Made by a program: the position numbers and the translations under genes. From NCBI GenBank assembly GCA_035573435.1, contig DATMZR010000021.1, positions 1 through 64,000 of the forward strand: 64,000 bases of DNA, read 5' to 3'. Shown piece after piece: positions 8,211 through 16,379 of this stretch. This stretch comes from Solirubrobacterales bacterium (GTDB lineage Bacteria > Actinomycetota > Thermoleophilia > Solirubrobacterales > 70-9). Numbering within the stretch: the first letter of the stretch is position 1; each line of letters starts with the position of its first letter. The notes beneath the pieces are model-generated. The model had not been told where the DNA came from. It ran no database searches and saw nothing but the letters and a program-made list of their open reading frames with translations.

Positions 8211-10064
8211 ATGTGCGGGATAGCTGCCTGCTTCGATTTGAGCGGCAAGGACCGAGCTGCGCCGTGGGCTCGGCCGCACATGCGTCATCGGGGACCGGAC
8301 AGCGAGGGATGCGTCTCCCTGGACTCACCGCAAGGAGCGCTCGAGCACTGCCGCCTCGCGATCATCGATCCCGACAATCGCGACGCTGATCAGCCGATGT
8401 CCGACCCAAGCGGGCGCTGGACGATCACCTACAACGGCGAGATCTTCAACTATCGCGAGCTCCGGGCCGAGCTCGAGCGACGCGGCGCCGAATTCCGGAC
8501 CCACTCCGACACGGAGGTGGTCCTACAGAGCTACATCATGGACGGCGACGACGCCCTTTCGCGCCTGCGGGGCATGTTCGCCTTCGTCATCGTCGACCGT
8601 AAGTCCGGGGAGATCATCGCCGCTCGGGACCAGATCGGCGTGAAGCCGCTCTACTGGTCAATGGCCGATGGCCTCTTGATGGTGGCGAGCGAGCTGCGCA
8701 CTCTTCTGGCCCATCCGCACCTGGCGCCGAAGCTCGACCGGGCGGGCGTGATCGAGTACCTCGCCTTCGGCCACACCTCGGACGAGCGAACGCTCGTCGA
8801 CGGCGTGAGCAAGCTCCCGCCCGGACATGCGCTGCGGGTCCGCGATGGCGCCGTGGCCGTGTTCGAGTACTGGGACCCGCTGCCCCCCGATCGCGGGCAG
8901 CTCAATGGGGATCTGGCAGGAGATCTACGGGAGCGGCTGAGCGATGCGGTCGCCGCGTCCTTGGTTGCGGATGTCCCGATCAGCATGATGCTCTCGGGCG
9001 GTCTCGACTCCGCGACGATCGCCGTGCTGGCGGCCCGTCATGGAAGGCCGGCCGACATGACCGCTTACTCGGTCTCGTTCGGCCTCCCGGATGATGAGTC
9101 GGCCGTTGCCGCCCGGCTGGCGCGCGACCTGGGTTTCCGGCACCGAGAGATCCTGCTCACCGAGGAGATCGTCGCGGAGAGCTTCGACGATTGGCTCGCC
9201 GGCCTCGACGTACCCAATGCAAATCCCACCTGGATCGCTGTGTCCCAGATCGCCCGCGCCGTGCGTGAGGACGGCGGCAAGGTTCTTCTCTCAGGAGACG
9301 GAGGTGACGAGCTCCTGGGCGGCTACAGCCGCTGGATGACCTACCTGCGTTTCTACGAGCGGGCGTGGCGACGCGCCCCGGCGCCGATGCGGCACCTTGC
9401 CGGCCGCACGGCGAAACCGTTCGCGCGCGGCCTGGCCGGAGACATCGCCCGGCGGGCTCGCGACGGCGGCGAGTTGTTCGTCGGCAGCCGGCCCTTCCAC
9501 GACGATGCGCTTGAGGCTTGCCTGGGTCCCGCGGGCAGAGAAACGCTCGCAGGCGCTCCCCCGGAGGCTCCCGTGGCGGACCTTCGACGCCGTTTCGACG
9601 AGCGGATGCCCGAGGGGTCGGACTACCTCGCCTGGATGTCCTACCTCGCCCTCAAGAACAACCTCGTCGAGGACTACCTGGTCAGGCTCGACAGGATGGG
9701 GATGGCGCACTCGGTCGAGGGCCGGGTGCCGCTGCTCGATCCGACGCTCGTCAGATGGGCATTCCGGGTTCCGCAGTCGCGCAAGGTTCCGGACTTCGAG
9801 CAGAAGGCACTGATGCGCTCGGCGGTAACCCCCCTGCTTCCCGACTACATACTCGATCGACCGAAGCAGGGATTCTGCGCACCGGTTGGGGATTGGGCCT
9901 TGGCCCTGCTGGGGAAGCAACAGATGACGGGGTCGGTGCTGGTCGAGGAGAAGCTGGTTGCCCCGGACGCCTTCGACAGCCTGCGGGAGGCGGGAACGGT
10001 CAACGCGTCGTTCGCCTCCTGGACCCTCGGAACTCTGGCCTCATGGTGCGAACTAAACCTGTGA
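8211..10064 (+). CDS. asnB: Asparagine synthetase (glutamine-hydrolysing), AsnB type
   Basis: A 617-residue class II amidotransferase. Cys2 directly after the initiator Met (MCGIAACFD) is the glutaminase nucleophile; HRGPDSEG, YNGEIFNYRELR and RDQIGVKPLYW are classic N-terminal domain motifs. The synthetase domain carries the ATP pyrophosphatase loop LSGGLDSAT at about residue 261 and SGDGGDELLGGYSRW. It uses glutamine and ATP to amidate aspartate or a carboxylated sugar. AsnB homologues in polysaccharide loci often amidate uronic acids; this location favours that, but free asparagine synthesis cannot be excluded. The 3' end overlaps the convergent methyltransferase gene by 12 bases. Confidence 0.85.
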   Translation: MCGIAACFDLSGKDRAAPWARPHMRHRGPDSEGCVSLDSPQGALEHCRLAIIDPDNRDADQPMSDPSGRWTITYNGEIFNYRELRAELERRGAEFRTHSDTEVVLQSYIMDGDDALSRLRGMFAFVIVDRKSGEIIAARDQIGVKPLYWSMADGLLMVASELRTLLAHPHLAPKLDRAGVIEYLAFGHTSDERTLVDGVSKLPPGHALRVRDGAVAVFEYWDPLPPDRGQLNGDLAGDLRERLSDAVAASLVADVPISMMLSGGLDSATIAVLAARHGRPADMTAYSVSFGLPDDESAVAARLARDLGFRHREILLTEEIVAESFDDWLAGLDVPNANPTWIAVSQIARAVREDGGKVLLSGDGGDELLGGYSRWMTYLRFYERAWRRAPAPMRHLAGRTAKPFARGLAGDIARRARDGGELFVGSRPFHDDALEACLGPAGRETLAGAPPEAPVADLRRRFDERMPEGSDYLAWMSYLALKNNLVEDYLVRLDRMGMAHSVEGRVPLLDPTLVRWAFRVPQSRKVPDFEQKALMRSAVTPLLPDYILDRPKQGFCAPVGDWALALLGKQQMTGSVLVEEKLVAPDAFDSLREAGTVNASFASWTLGTLASWCELNL

Positions 10065-10754
10065 GGGCTTCTGTGCCTCGATCAGCGCCAGCGGGTCGCT
10101 GCACGGACCGATCGGAGGCACCGAGAATCCGGCCTCAGTCGCCAGGGTTGCCCATCGATCCAGGGCGGGCCGGGTGACCGAGAGCTCGAGGTAGAGGGCG
10201 TAGTTTCGCGCCGGGGTGAGCTTTGCCAACGAGCGCACGGGTGCGAACCTCAAAATCGATTGCTGAAACCGCTCCCGCACCCGCTTGGAGTGACGTGGAT
10301 CGGGGACTGTGAAGAGCGCCCAGCCTCCGGGCTTCAGGAGGCGGGCCATCTCCGCCAACGCAACCGCCGGATCGTTCAAGTACTCGAGGACGCTGGAGGA
10401 GATCACAGCGTCGAACAGGTTGGCATCGAGAGGCAGGGGAAACGGTCGATCAGCGTCCTCGAGGACCCATCTCACGGAATCGCCCTCGGGCTCGCTCCTG
10501 GCCATGTCCAGCATTCGGTTCGAGATGTCGGCCCCGGTCATCGAAAAGCCGACACGCGCGAGCGACCGGGTTATCCGGCCGGAGCCGCAGCCGAGGTCGA
10601 GGACGGCGCCGTCTCTGACACCACGACGTCGCAGTGCGGTGCTGAATCGCGCGATGCGATTCTTGACCGCCGCGTCGTGCAGGTACCTGTCCTCCCAGGT
10701 GGCGGCATGGCTCTCGAAGTAGGCGTGCACCCGGTCCTGATGCTTAGGCTCCAT
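10053..10754 (-). CDS. SAM-dependent methyltransferase, class I
   Basis: A 233-residue Rossmann-fold methyltransferase. The SAM-binding motif I is VLDLGCGSGR (residues 51-60), followed by GADISNRML (acidic residue of strand 2), ISSSVLEYLNDP and RLLKPGGWALFTVPD, the usual order in UbiE/UbiG-like enzymes. It lies 26 bases after the epimerase gene on the same strand and is probably co-transcribed with it. The likely role is O- or N-methylation of a sugar in the surface glycan. ATG 10754 is the natural start, preceded by TAGGA. Confidence 0.8.
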   Translation of the reverse strand: MEPKHQDRVHAYFESHAATWEDRYLHDAAVKNRIARFSTALRRRGVRDGAVLDLGCGSGRITRSLARVGFSMTGADISNRMLDMARSEPEGDSVRWVLEDADRPFPLPLDANLFDAVISSSVLEYLNDPAVALAEMARLLKPGGWALFTVPDPRHSKRVRERFQQSILRFAPVRSLAKLTPARNYALYLELSVTRPALDRWATLATEAGFSVPPIGPCSDPLALIEAQKPSQV

Positions 10755-10780
10755 TCCTACGCAATCTCTACACAGCTGGC

Positions 10781-11755
10781 TTAAACGAACGTTGCGGTGC
10801 CGCCAGAGGCCCGCCGCTCCTCATACCATGAAAAGACGCGTCGCAAACCCTCACGGGCACTGACGGAGGGCTCGTAGCCGAGCGCGCGGCGCGCACTCGA
10901 GATGTCCGCCAGTGAGTGCCGAATGTCACCGGGCCTTGGATCCGTGTAGATCGGCTCGATCTCCTTCCCGGTCAGCTCGCGAAGCTCGGCTATCAGAGCG
11001 TTCAGCGAGATCCGGTCGCCGCAGGCGACGTTGAACGTCTCCCCAGCTACGCCATCGGCGGCCCCAGCCAGCAGAGTCGCGTCGACGACATTCTCGATGT
11101 AGGTGAAGTCCCGGGATTGCTCCCCGTCTCCGTGGATCCTCGGGCGCTGGTCATTCAGGAACGCCGCGATGAACATCGGGATCACGGCCGCGTACTGGGA
11201 GGTGGGATCCTGGCGAGGACCGAAGACGTTGAAGTAGCGCAGGGCGACGGCCTCGAGCCCGTAGACGTGCCAGAAGCTTCGGCAATGGCCCTCGCCGGCG
11301 AGCTTGGAGACGGCGTAAGGCGCGATTGGCATGGGGCGGTGGTCCTCTCGCTTTGGGAGCTCCTCGTTTGCCCCGTACACCGACGACGACGACGCGTAGA
11401 CGACCCGCCTGACGCCCGCGTCACGAGCGGCGAGGAGGACGTTGAGGGTCCCGGTGATGTTGACCGCGTTGCTCGTCAGCGGGTCCTGGACCGACCGAGG
11501 GACCGAGGGAAGCGCTCCCTGGTGGAAGACGAGCTCGCAGCCGCTTATCGCGTTGTGGACGCGCTCGTAGCTCTGTAGGTCGCCCTCGATCAACTCGATC
11601 TCACCGAGCACCTCGCCGAAGTTCTCCCGGCGGCCCGTGGCGAAGTTGTCGAGCACCCGCACGGTGCAGCCGTCGCGCACCAGGCGATCGACGAGGTTCG
11701 AGCCGATAAAGCCTCCCCCACCCGTCACCAGGACCTTTTTGTCCCCTGTCGACAC
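10781..11755 (-). CDS. NAD-dependent epimerase/dehydratase (GalE-like extended SDR)
   Basis: A 324-residue extended short-chain dehydrogenase. NAD-binding glycine motif TGGGGFIGSN at 11-20, Ser cluster ASSSSVYG at 121-128, and catalytic Tyr147-x3-Lys151 (YAVSK). The pattern RYFNVFGPRQDPTSQYAAVIP resembles WbpP/TviC-type UDP-N-acetylhexosamine 4-epimerases, so it may supply UDP-GalNAc or UDP-galactose to the glycan pathway. GTG 11755 is used; a TAGGGT element lies eleven bases upstream. It is divergent from the nucleotidyltransferase gene, sharing a short intergenic region of about 22 bases. Confidence 0.82.
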   Translation of the reverse strand: MSTGDKKVLVTGGGGFIGSNLVDRLVRDGCTVRVLDNFATGRRENFGEVLGEIELIEGDLQSYERVHNAISGCELVFHQGALPSVPRSVQDPLTSNAVNITGTLNVLLAARDAGVRRVVYASSSSVYGANEELPKREDHRPMPIAPYAVSKLAGEGHCRSFWHVYGLEAVALRYFNVFGPRQDPTSQYAAVIPMFIAAFLNDQRPRIHGDGEQSRDFTYIENVVDATLLAGAADGVAGETFNVACGDRISLNALIAELRELTGKEIEPIYTDPRPGDIRHSLADISSARRALGYEPSVSAREGLRRVFSWYEERRASGGTATFV

Positions 11756-11777
11756 GGCGGCATGGAACCCTACAAGG

Positions 11778-12713
11778 ATGCCTCATGGGAAACTGAGCCC
11801 CGCGCTGCGTGCCGCCGCGCGCAGCTTGCGGGCCGATGCGGTGACCGTGGAGGTCTTCTCGAAGCTGCGGGAGTCGGGCGTTCGAGCGATCCTCCTCAAG
11901 GGCCCCTCGATCGCCCGGTGGCTGTACGCGGATGGGACGCCTCGGCCGTACGGCGATACAGACCTCCTGGTCGCGCCTCAGACGCTCCAGGCGACCTCGG
12001 GAGCGCTCCGGGATGCCGGCTTTCGTGAACAGCCCGGGGTGAGCTCCTTGACCTGGTATCGGCGATCGGATCGAAGCATCGTGGACGTGCACGACACGCT
12101 GTTCGGCGCCGAGTCACCTGGCCAGGAGGCTTGGCGGGCTCTCTCGGAGGGGACCGAGAAGATGCGGGTCGCGGGGCTGGACGTGGAGGTGCTCGGCCGC
12201 CCGGCACGTCTCCTCTACATCGCCCTGCACGCGGCGCAGCACGAGAGCGATGGCTTCCAGCAACCGCTGAGGGACCTCGAGCGGGCCCTGCGCCACGCCG
12301 ACGAGCAGCAATGGGGAGAGGCTGCCGCGCTCGCCACCAACCTGCAGGCTGGGCCCACCTTCGCCGCCGGGCTTCGGTGCCACCCCGACGGCGCCCGTCT
12401 GGCCGACCGGATCGAGCTGTCGGACGAGCGCCCGGTGATGCTTTCCCTGCGCGAGCGAAGCGGGCGGCAACTCTCAGTCACGCTCGAGCGGCTTGCGACC
12501 ACCCCCGGCACGGGCGCCCGACTCCGCCTGCTTGCTCGGCGGGCCGCACCCCCGCCCGAGTACATGCGCTGGCGATATCCGGCGCTTGCAGGGCGCGGGC
12601 CGGCGGGCCTGGTGCTCGCCTACCTCTGGCGCCCGGTCTCGACCGTACTGCGCCTGCCGGCGGCGATCGTCGCCTGGCGGCGGGCACGAGCTGGGCGCAA
12701 TCGGTCGCCCTGA
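11778..12713 (+). CDS. PF14907-type nucleotidyltransferase
   Basis: A 311-residue protein of the uncharacterised nucleotidyltransferase family often seen in lasso-peptide and polysaccharide loci. Signature: ILLKGPSIARWLY (KG at 41-42) followed by RPYGDTDLLV, with Asp60 and Asp62 as likely metal ligands; later LLYIALHAAQHES has the His-rich helix of this family. ATG 11778 has AAGGA upstream. Its proximity to a lasso-type precursor, cyclase and HPr-kinase-like gene suggests it may act on the peptide together with the kinase, as proposed for paeninodin-type clusters. That role is inferred from context. Confidence 0.68.
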   Translation: MPHGKLSPALRAAARSLRADAVTVEVFSKLRESGVRAILLKGPSIARWLYADGTPRPYGDTDLLVAPQTLQATSGALRDAGFREQPGVSSLTWYRRSDRSIVDVHDTLFGAESPGQEAWRALSEGTEKMRVAGLDVEVLGRPARLLYIALHAAQHESDGFQQPLRDLERALRHADEQQWGEAAALATNLQAGPTFAAGLRCHPDGARLADRIELSDERPVMLSLRERSGRQLSVTLERLATTPGTGARLRLLARRAAPPPEYMRWRYPALAGRGPAGLVLAYLWRPVSTVLRLPAAIVAWRRARAGRNRSP

Positions 12714-12727
12714 GCTGAGCTCGCTGT

Positions 12728-12733
12728 TACCCT
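12728..12733 (+). promoter_or_regulatory. -10 element of a leaderless promoter
   Basis: TACCCT, then seven bases (AAATCCG), then the GTG at 12741. The spacing implies transcription from the start codon. Confidence 0.5.
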
Positions 12734-12740
12734 AAATCCG

Positions 12741-13457
12741 GTGTCGCGACGTACGTCACGCGTCGAGGCCGGACAGCAGCCAGCATGGCGCACGGCAGGG
12801 GGCCCTCGAGGGAGGAAGCGAGGGGTATTCGCCGTGCTCGCTCTCGTCGTCGCCCTGGCGATCGCCGGATGCGGCGGAGACGACGGAGACGAGACCTCGA
12901 CCACTCATGCAGCCACGACCCCGGTCCATGACCCCTCTCAAGGCGGGAAGGCTGCGTCCAAGAAGTCCCAACCAACGGCCCGCTCCAAGAAGCACCAGTC
13001 CAAGAAGGCGGGGTCCTCCGGGAAGGCTGACTCACCCAAGAAGGGCGGCTCCGTCAACAAGCCGACACAACCCGCGGCTCCGCCGGCCGGCAAGCCCGTG
13101 GGCACGGTGCCGCCGGGCGCCGGGCCGGCGGCCGACGCGGACGCTGTGGCCCGCACTGTTCGCGCGTACCTGGTGGCAATCGCGCGCGGCGACGGCCCCC
13201 AAGCCTGCGCTCAGCTGACGCCCGAGGCGCAGCACGCCGTGGAGCGCAAGGTGGCGAGGGCCGCCCCCGAGACGAAGGGGTCCCCATGCGATGCCTCCAT
13301 TGCCCTTTACCAGAGCACCTACCGCGGCGCGGCCGGCGGGGTGAGGGTCACAGACGTACGGGTCGCCGGCGACCGCGCCCAGGCCGTGGCACTGCACAAG
13401 GCGGCCAGCCTTGTCAAGCACGACCGCACCTGGCTGATCGCCAGGTACGCACTATGA
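12741..13457 (+). CDS. Putative lipoprotein with Lys-rich linker
   Basis: A 238-residue exported protein. After a basic N-terminus comes a hydrophobic segment (VFAVLALVVALAIAGC) ending in a lipobox-like IAGC, so the mature protein is probably membrane-anchored through Cys. A long low-complexity linker rich in Lys, Ser, Thr and Pro (about 50-125) leads to a compact C-terminal domain of about 100 residues starting AVARTVRAYLVAIARGD, similar in layout to NTF2-like lipoprotein domains of actinobacteria. Function unknown. GTG 12741 is supported by a leaderless -10 element. It is convergent with the lasso precursor gene, separated by eight bases. Confidence 0.6.
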   Translation: MSRRTSRVEAGQQPAWRTAGGPRGRKRGVFAVLALVVALAIAGCGGDDGDETSTTHAATTPVHDPSQGGKAASKKSQPTARSKKHQSKKAGSSGKADSPKKGGSVNKPTQPAAPPAGKPVGTVPPGAGPAADADAVARTVRAYLVAIARGDGPQACAQLTPEAQHAVERKVARAAPETKGSPCDASIALYQSTYRGAAGGVRVTDVRVAGDRAQAVALHKAASLVKHDRTWLIARYAL

Positions 13458-13465
13458 ATGCCGGA

Positions 13466-13624
13466 TCAGACGGTCGAGCCGTCGTTGAACAGCTCGTCGG
13501 TGGGAGCCTGTCCCTGTTGCGTCAGCTCAGCAAACGTGCCGAGCACGACGATAGTGGGGGCCTCGTACCCGCCTGACTTCCCCTGCAACGAAGTGACTTG
13601 GCTCTCGCCGAAGTCGGATCCCAT
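13466..13624 (-). CDS. Lasso-type RiPP precursor peptide
   Basis: A 52-residue peptide with a typical lasso leader: Tyr20-x2-Pro23-x-Ile25-x2-Leu28-Gly29-x-Phe31-x2-Leu34-Thr35, the YxxP...LG.F..LT motif read by the PqqD-like recognition protein. Thr35 is expected at position -2 of the leader. The C-terminal part (residues 37-52) begins QGQAPTDELFND and ends GSTV. Depending on cleavage, Glu44 would be residue 8 (core from Gln37) or 7 (core from Gly38), both allowed as the ring acceptor. Start ATG 13624 has AGGGAG upstream; the longer frame to 13684 lacks such support. It lies 22 bases after the cyclase gene, at the operon's end. Ser50 is a possible kinase target. Confidence 0.78.
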   Translation of the reverse strand: MGSDFGESQVTSLQGKSGGYEAPTIVVLGTFAELTQQGQAPTDELFNDGSTV

Positions 13625-13646
13625 CAGTCTCTCCCTTTTTACCTGC

Positions 13647-15350
13647 TCAGCGCCCGCCTCGCGAACGCTCAAACGCCTTCGCAAAGGCTACCAGCTGACG
13701 GCCCCGATGTACATCCCAATACGCAATCTTGCTCCTCGGTGGCCAACCCGGTGCGAGAATCGGCTCGAGCACGCTCGGGATCTCGCCTGACCACGCACGG
13801 AATTCGGTCCCACCGGGGGGACGGGGGCGCCCCTTGTCGGGTCGCTCCAGGTTGACCGCCGGCACGTCACCGGCGAGGGCGGCGCGCAGCAGCCGCTTGG
13901 TTCCCGGCCCGACCAGCTCCGAGGGATGGCACTCGAAACCCAGTTCCAGCAGCTCCCTGGTCACGAAGGGGAAGCTCCGCCGCACTCCGAGCGAGCTCGT
14001 CACCTCCCAGTGCATTCCCAGGAACCCCTGGCGCTCGAGGAACATCGCCAGATAGGGCATCGGCCCGTCATCGTGTGCGGCCGCGCGGCGGCGGTCGCGC
14101 AACCAGTCTCGATACTGGTCGCGAAGCTCCGGCCGCACCAGCGACGGCAGCTCCCCCGGCCAGGGCACCGGCGGGCGCCGCAAGGCGCGGCGCAGGCGAT
14201 AGACGAACCAGCGACGGATATCGGCCGGGCCGGTGGGAAGCGCCCGTCGTGTGCCCCAGAGCCCGCTCAGGGTGGTGTGGCGGGCCCAGTCGCGCAGGGT
14301 CAGCGCCGAGCCGACCGTGTGGTCGGCGAACTCGCCCCCGACCAGCACGGAGACGGGCCATTCGTCGGCCACCGACGGCAGCAGGCAGAGGTAGGGCATG
14401 GGGACGTGGAAAGGGACCCGCGGCTCGTCGAGCAGGGCGAGGCGGCGCTCGCGGTCGACCACGACCATCTTGCGGCGGCGAAACCCAACCGCCTCCGTGA
14501 GCGCGTCGACGTATCGGCGGTCCCGGGCTCGCGCCGCCTCGTCGTCGGAGAGCACGGTCAGCGTGCTGACCTCCCGCCCCAGGGTGCCGGCGGCGAGCGC
14601 CCCCACCGCGGAGGAATCGACGCCGCCGCTCAATGCGAGGAGGTTCTCCCCCTCCGGGGCCAGGTCGCGCTCCAGCGTTGCGAGGAGCGCCGAGCGCAAG
14701 CGCTCGGCGTGATCGGCGGCTGGTCGCGGCGCCGCACCCTGACGGGGATCCCACCAGCGGCCGAAGGCCGCGCGGCCGCCGTCAAGACGCACGTACTCTC
14801 CGCGCCCCACCAGACGCACCCCGGCCACGAAGGTGCGCCGGTCGGGCGCCGCGTCGTAGCCCGAGGTCAGGATTGCGTTGACCAGCGGGTCGAGTGCAAG
14901 CTCTCCTGGATGGAACCGCAGCAGGTGCGCGAGCGTCGTGGCGACGGTCCAGCGCTCACCATCGTCCGCCACGTAGAAGGGCACCAGGCCGCCCGCGGAG
15001 CGGACGACCGTCACCTCCCCGCTCGGCCGGAATTGCACCAGGCCGAAGTCCCCCGGCAGCTGGTCGAGGCTCTCGGGCCGCTCCGCAACCAGATGCGCGA
15101 TCTCCTCCCAGCGACGCCCGCACGCGGCGAGCTCGTCGCGGCCCTGGGCGAACGCCAGGCCGGCGGCTCGCACGGGCTCGTCGTCCGGCGAGCTGCCGGA
15201 AAAGCGGCTCACCGCGACAAGCCTTCCCGGCGCGGGGTCCCAGGTCGGATCGAAGGCGCCGCTTGCCTCGATCCGCTCGCGGACAGCGCCGAGCTCCCCG
15301 GGGTCCAGGGTCCCGACCGCAAGCAGGTTGGCGAGGGGCCGGAGGCTCAC
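13647..15350 (-). CDS. Lasso peptide cyclase, asparagine-synthetase-like
   Basis: A 567-residue protein with the two-domain asparagine synthetase fold but no Cys2, so it has no glutaminase activity, as in lasso cyclases (McjC/LarC type). The ATP pyrophosphatase loop LALSGGVDSSAVGAL carries SGGVDS at 241-246. It would adenylate the side-chain Asp/Glu of the core and close the macrolactam with the core N-terminus. GTG 15350 overlaps the kinase stop by four bases; the longer open frame upstream is antisense-free overlap with the kinase gene and was dropped. The precursor gene follows 22 bases downstream. Confidence 0.85.
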   Translation of the reverse strand: MSLRPLANLLAVGTLDPGELGAVRERIEASGAFDPTWDPAPGRLVAVSRFSGSSPDDEPVRAAGLAFAQGRDELAACGRRWEEIAHLVAERPESLDQLPGDFGLVQFRPSGEVTVVRSAGGLVPFYVADDGERWTVATTLAHLLRFHPGELALDPLVNAILTSGYDAAPDRRTFVAGVRLVGRGEYVRLDGGRAAFGRWWDPRQGAAPRPAADHAERLRSALLATLERDLAPEGENLLALSGGVDSSAVGALAAGTLGREVSTLTVLSDDEAARARDRRYVDALTEAVGFRRRKMVVVDRERRLALLDEPRVPFHVPMPYLCLLPSVADEWPVSVLVGGEFADHTVGSALTLRDWARHTTLSGLWGTRRALPTGPADIRRWFVYRLRRALRRPPVPWPGELPSLVRPELRDQYRDWLRDRRRAAAHDDGPMPYLAMFLERQGFLGMHWEVTSSLGVRRSFPFVTRELLELGFECHPSELVGPGTKRLLRAALAGDVPAVNLERPDKGRPRPPGGTEFRAWSGEIPSVLEPILAPGWPPRSKIAYWDVHRGRQLVAFAKAFERSRGGR

Positions 15351-16312
15351 CGCGGTTGGTCGCCCCGAGGCCCGAGTGCGCCGGCCCCGGCCAGCGCATC
15401 GTGCAGGACCTCGGGCAGGCCGGGGTCTTGGAGGCGTCCCTGGGGCAGCTCGGCCCTGAAGGCAGGGACGGCCTGCGCGATCGCCGCACAGGCGACGAAA
15501 TGGGCGCGCACGGGGCCGGGTGCGCGCCACCCGGTCACCCGCGGACAACGCAGTAGCGAGTCCAGCGCCCGGCGGGGGGTCAGCCGGGTCACCGCTGGCT
15601 CGCGCGCCCCGCGCGGCCAGCTCGGAAACGCGATCGCGCCCAGCGGCGTGGCGGCGCCGGTCGCCGGGCGGGCCTCGACCGCCACGCGTCCATCCGCCGT
15701 CCTGCCCGCCCCTCCCCCCACGTGATCGGCGATCGTGGCGGCCTGCGGGCGCAGCCGCAGCTCGTGCGGGCCGTGGTGGACGAGCAGCGCGCCCTCGCGT
15801 TGCTCCACCCGCGCCGCGTCGTCGCCGACGATCGCTCCTCCCGCGGCGCAGAGCAGCGCCGCCACCGTCGACTTCCCCGCCCCGGTCGGGCCCGGGAAGG
15901 CGATCGCCGCGCCGTCCAGCTCCACGGCGCTGGCGTGAAGGACGGCGGCTCCACGAAGGCCGAGCACGATCGCCAGCAGGTTGCCGGCCAAGAGAACAGG
16001 CACCATCGCCTCCCCGCGCCCGGGCGCCGGTCGAGCGACGATCGCACCGCGCTCAAGGTCGACCTCGAACTCCCCCGTGGCGAAGAAGCGGACGGTCAGC
16101 GCCTCGTCCCGCAGGGCGGCCGCGTAACGCGCCCCCGGCTCGTCGAGCGCGGCCACGAGCTCCCCCGCCGGAGCCGACTGCGCCGGGCGCGAGGGAGCGT
16201 CGAGGTGAACCTCGAAGTCAACCGACCCGTCCGCGACGCCGGCCGCGCCGGGGATCGCGACGTCGCCGCACAGCCGCAGGCCGTGCAGGAGCTGCGTGGA
16301 ACCGCTGGACAT
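15347..16312 (-). CDS. HPr-kinase/phosphorylase-like protein of the lasso cluster
   Basis: A 321-residue kinase homologue. The core VLHASAVELDG (126 onward) leads into the P-loop GPTGAGKST (141-149) and a GGAIVGDDAARV segment that matches the HPr kinase Walker-B-like acidic pair. In paeninodin-type lasso clusters such kinases phosphorylate a C-terminal Ser of the precursor; here Ser50, three residues from the C-terminus, could be the target. It is coupled to the cyclase by a GTGA overlap. The residues needed to recognise HPr itself are not evident, and no PTS genes are nearby, which favours a RiPP tailoring role. The substrate is inferred. Confidence 0.75.
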   Translation of the reverse strand: MSSGSTQLLHGLRLCGDVAIPGAAGVADGSVDFEVHLDAPSRPAQSAPAGELVAALDEPGARYAAALRDEALTVRFFATGEFEVDLERGAIVARPAPGRGEAMVPVLLAGNLLAIVLGLRGAAVLHASAVELDGAAIAFPGPTGAGKSTVAALLCAAGGAIVGDDAARVEQREGALLVHHGPHELRLRPQAATIADHVGGGAGRTADGRVAVEARPATGAATPLGAIAFPSWPRGAREPAVTRLTPRRALDSLLRCPRVTGWRAPGPVRAHFVACAAIAQAVPAFRAELPQGRLQDPGLPEVLHDALAGAGALGPRGDQPR

Positions 16313-16379
16313 CCGGGAAAGTTTGACGGCCCGCCCGACGGCCCCTGCGGCCGCTGGACTCGCCAGCGCCTGCCGCGCC

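Noticed and set aside
13647-15350. Ordinary asparagine synthetase
   Set aside because: It lacks Cys2 and lies beside a lasso-type precursor, so a cyclase role fits better.
13926-15725. Long plus-strand open frame of about 599 codons
   Set aside because: It is antisense to the lasso cyclase; its protein is rich in Arg/Gly/Pro/Ala with no domain, as expected for high-GC shadow frames.
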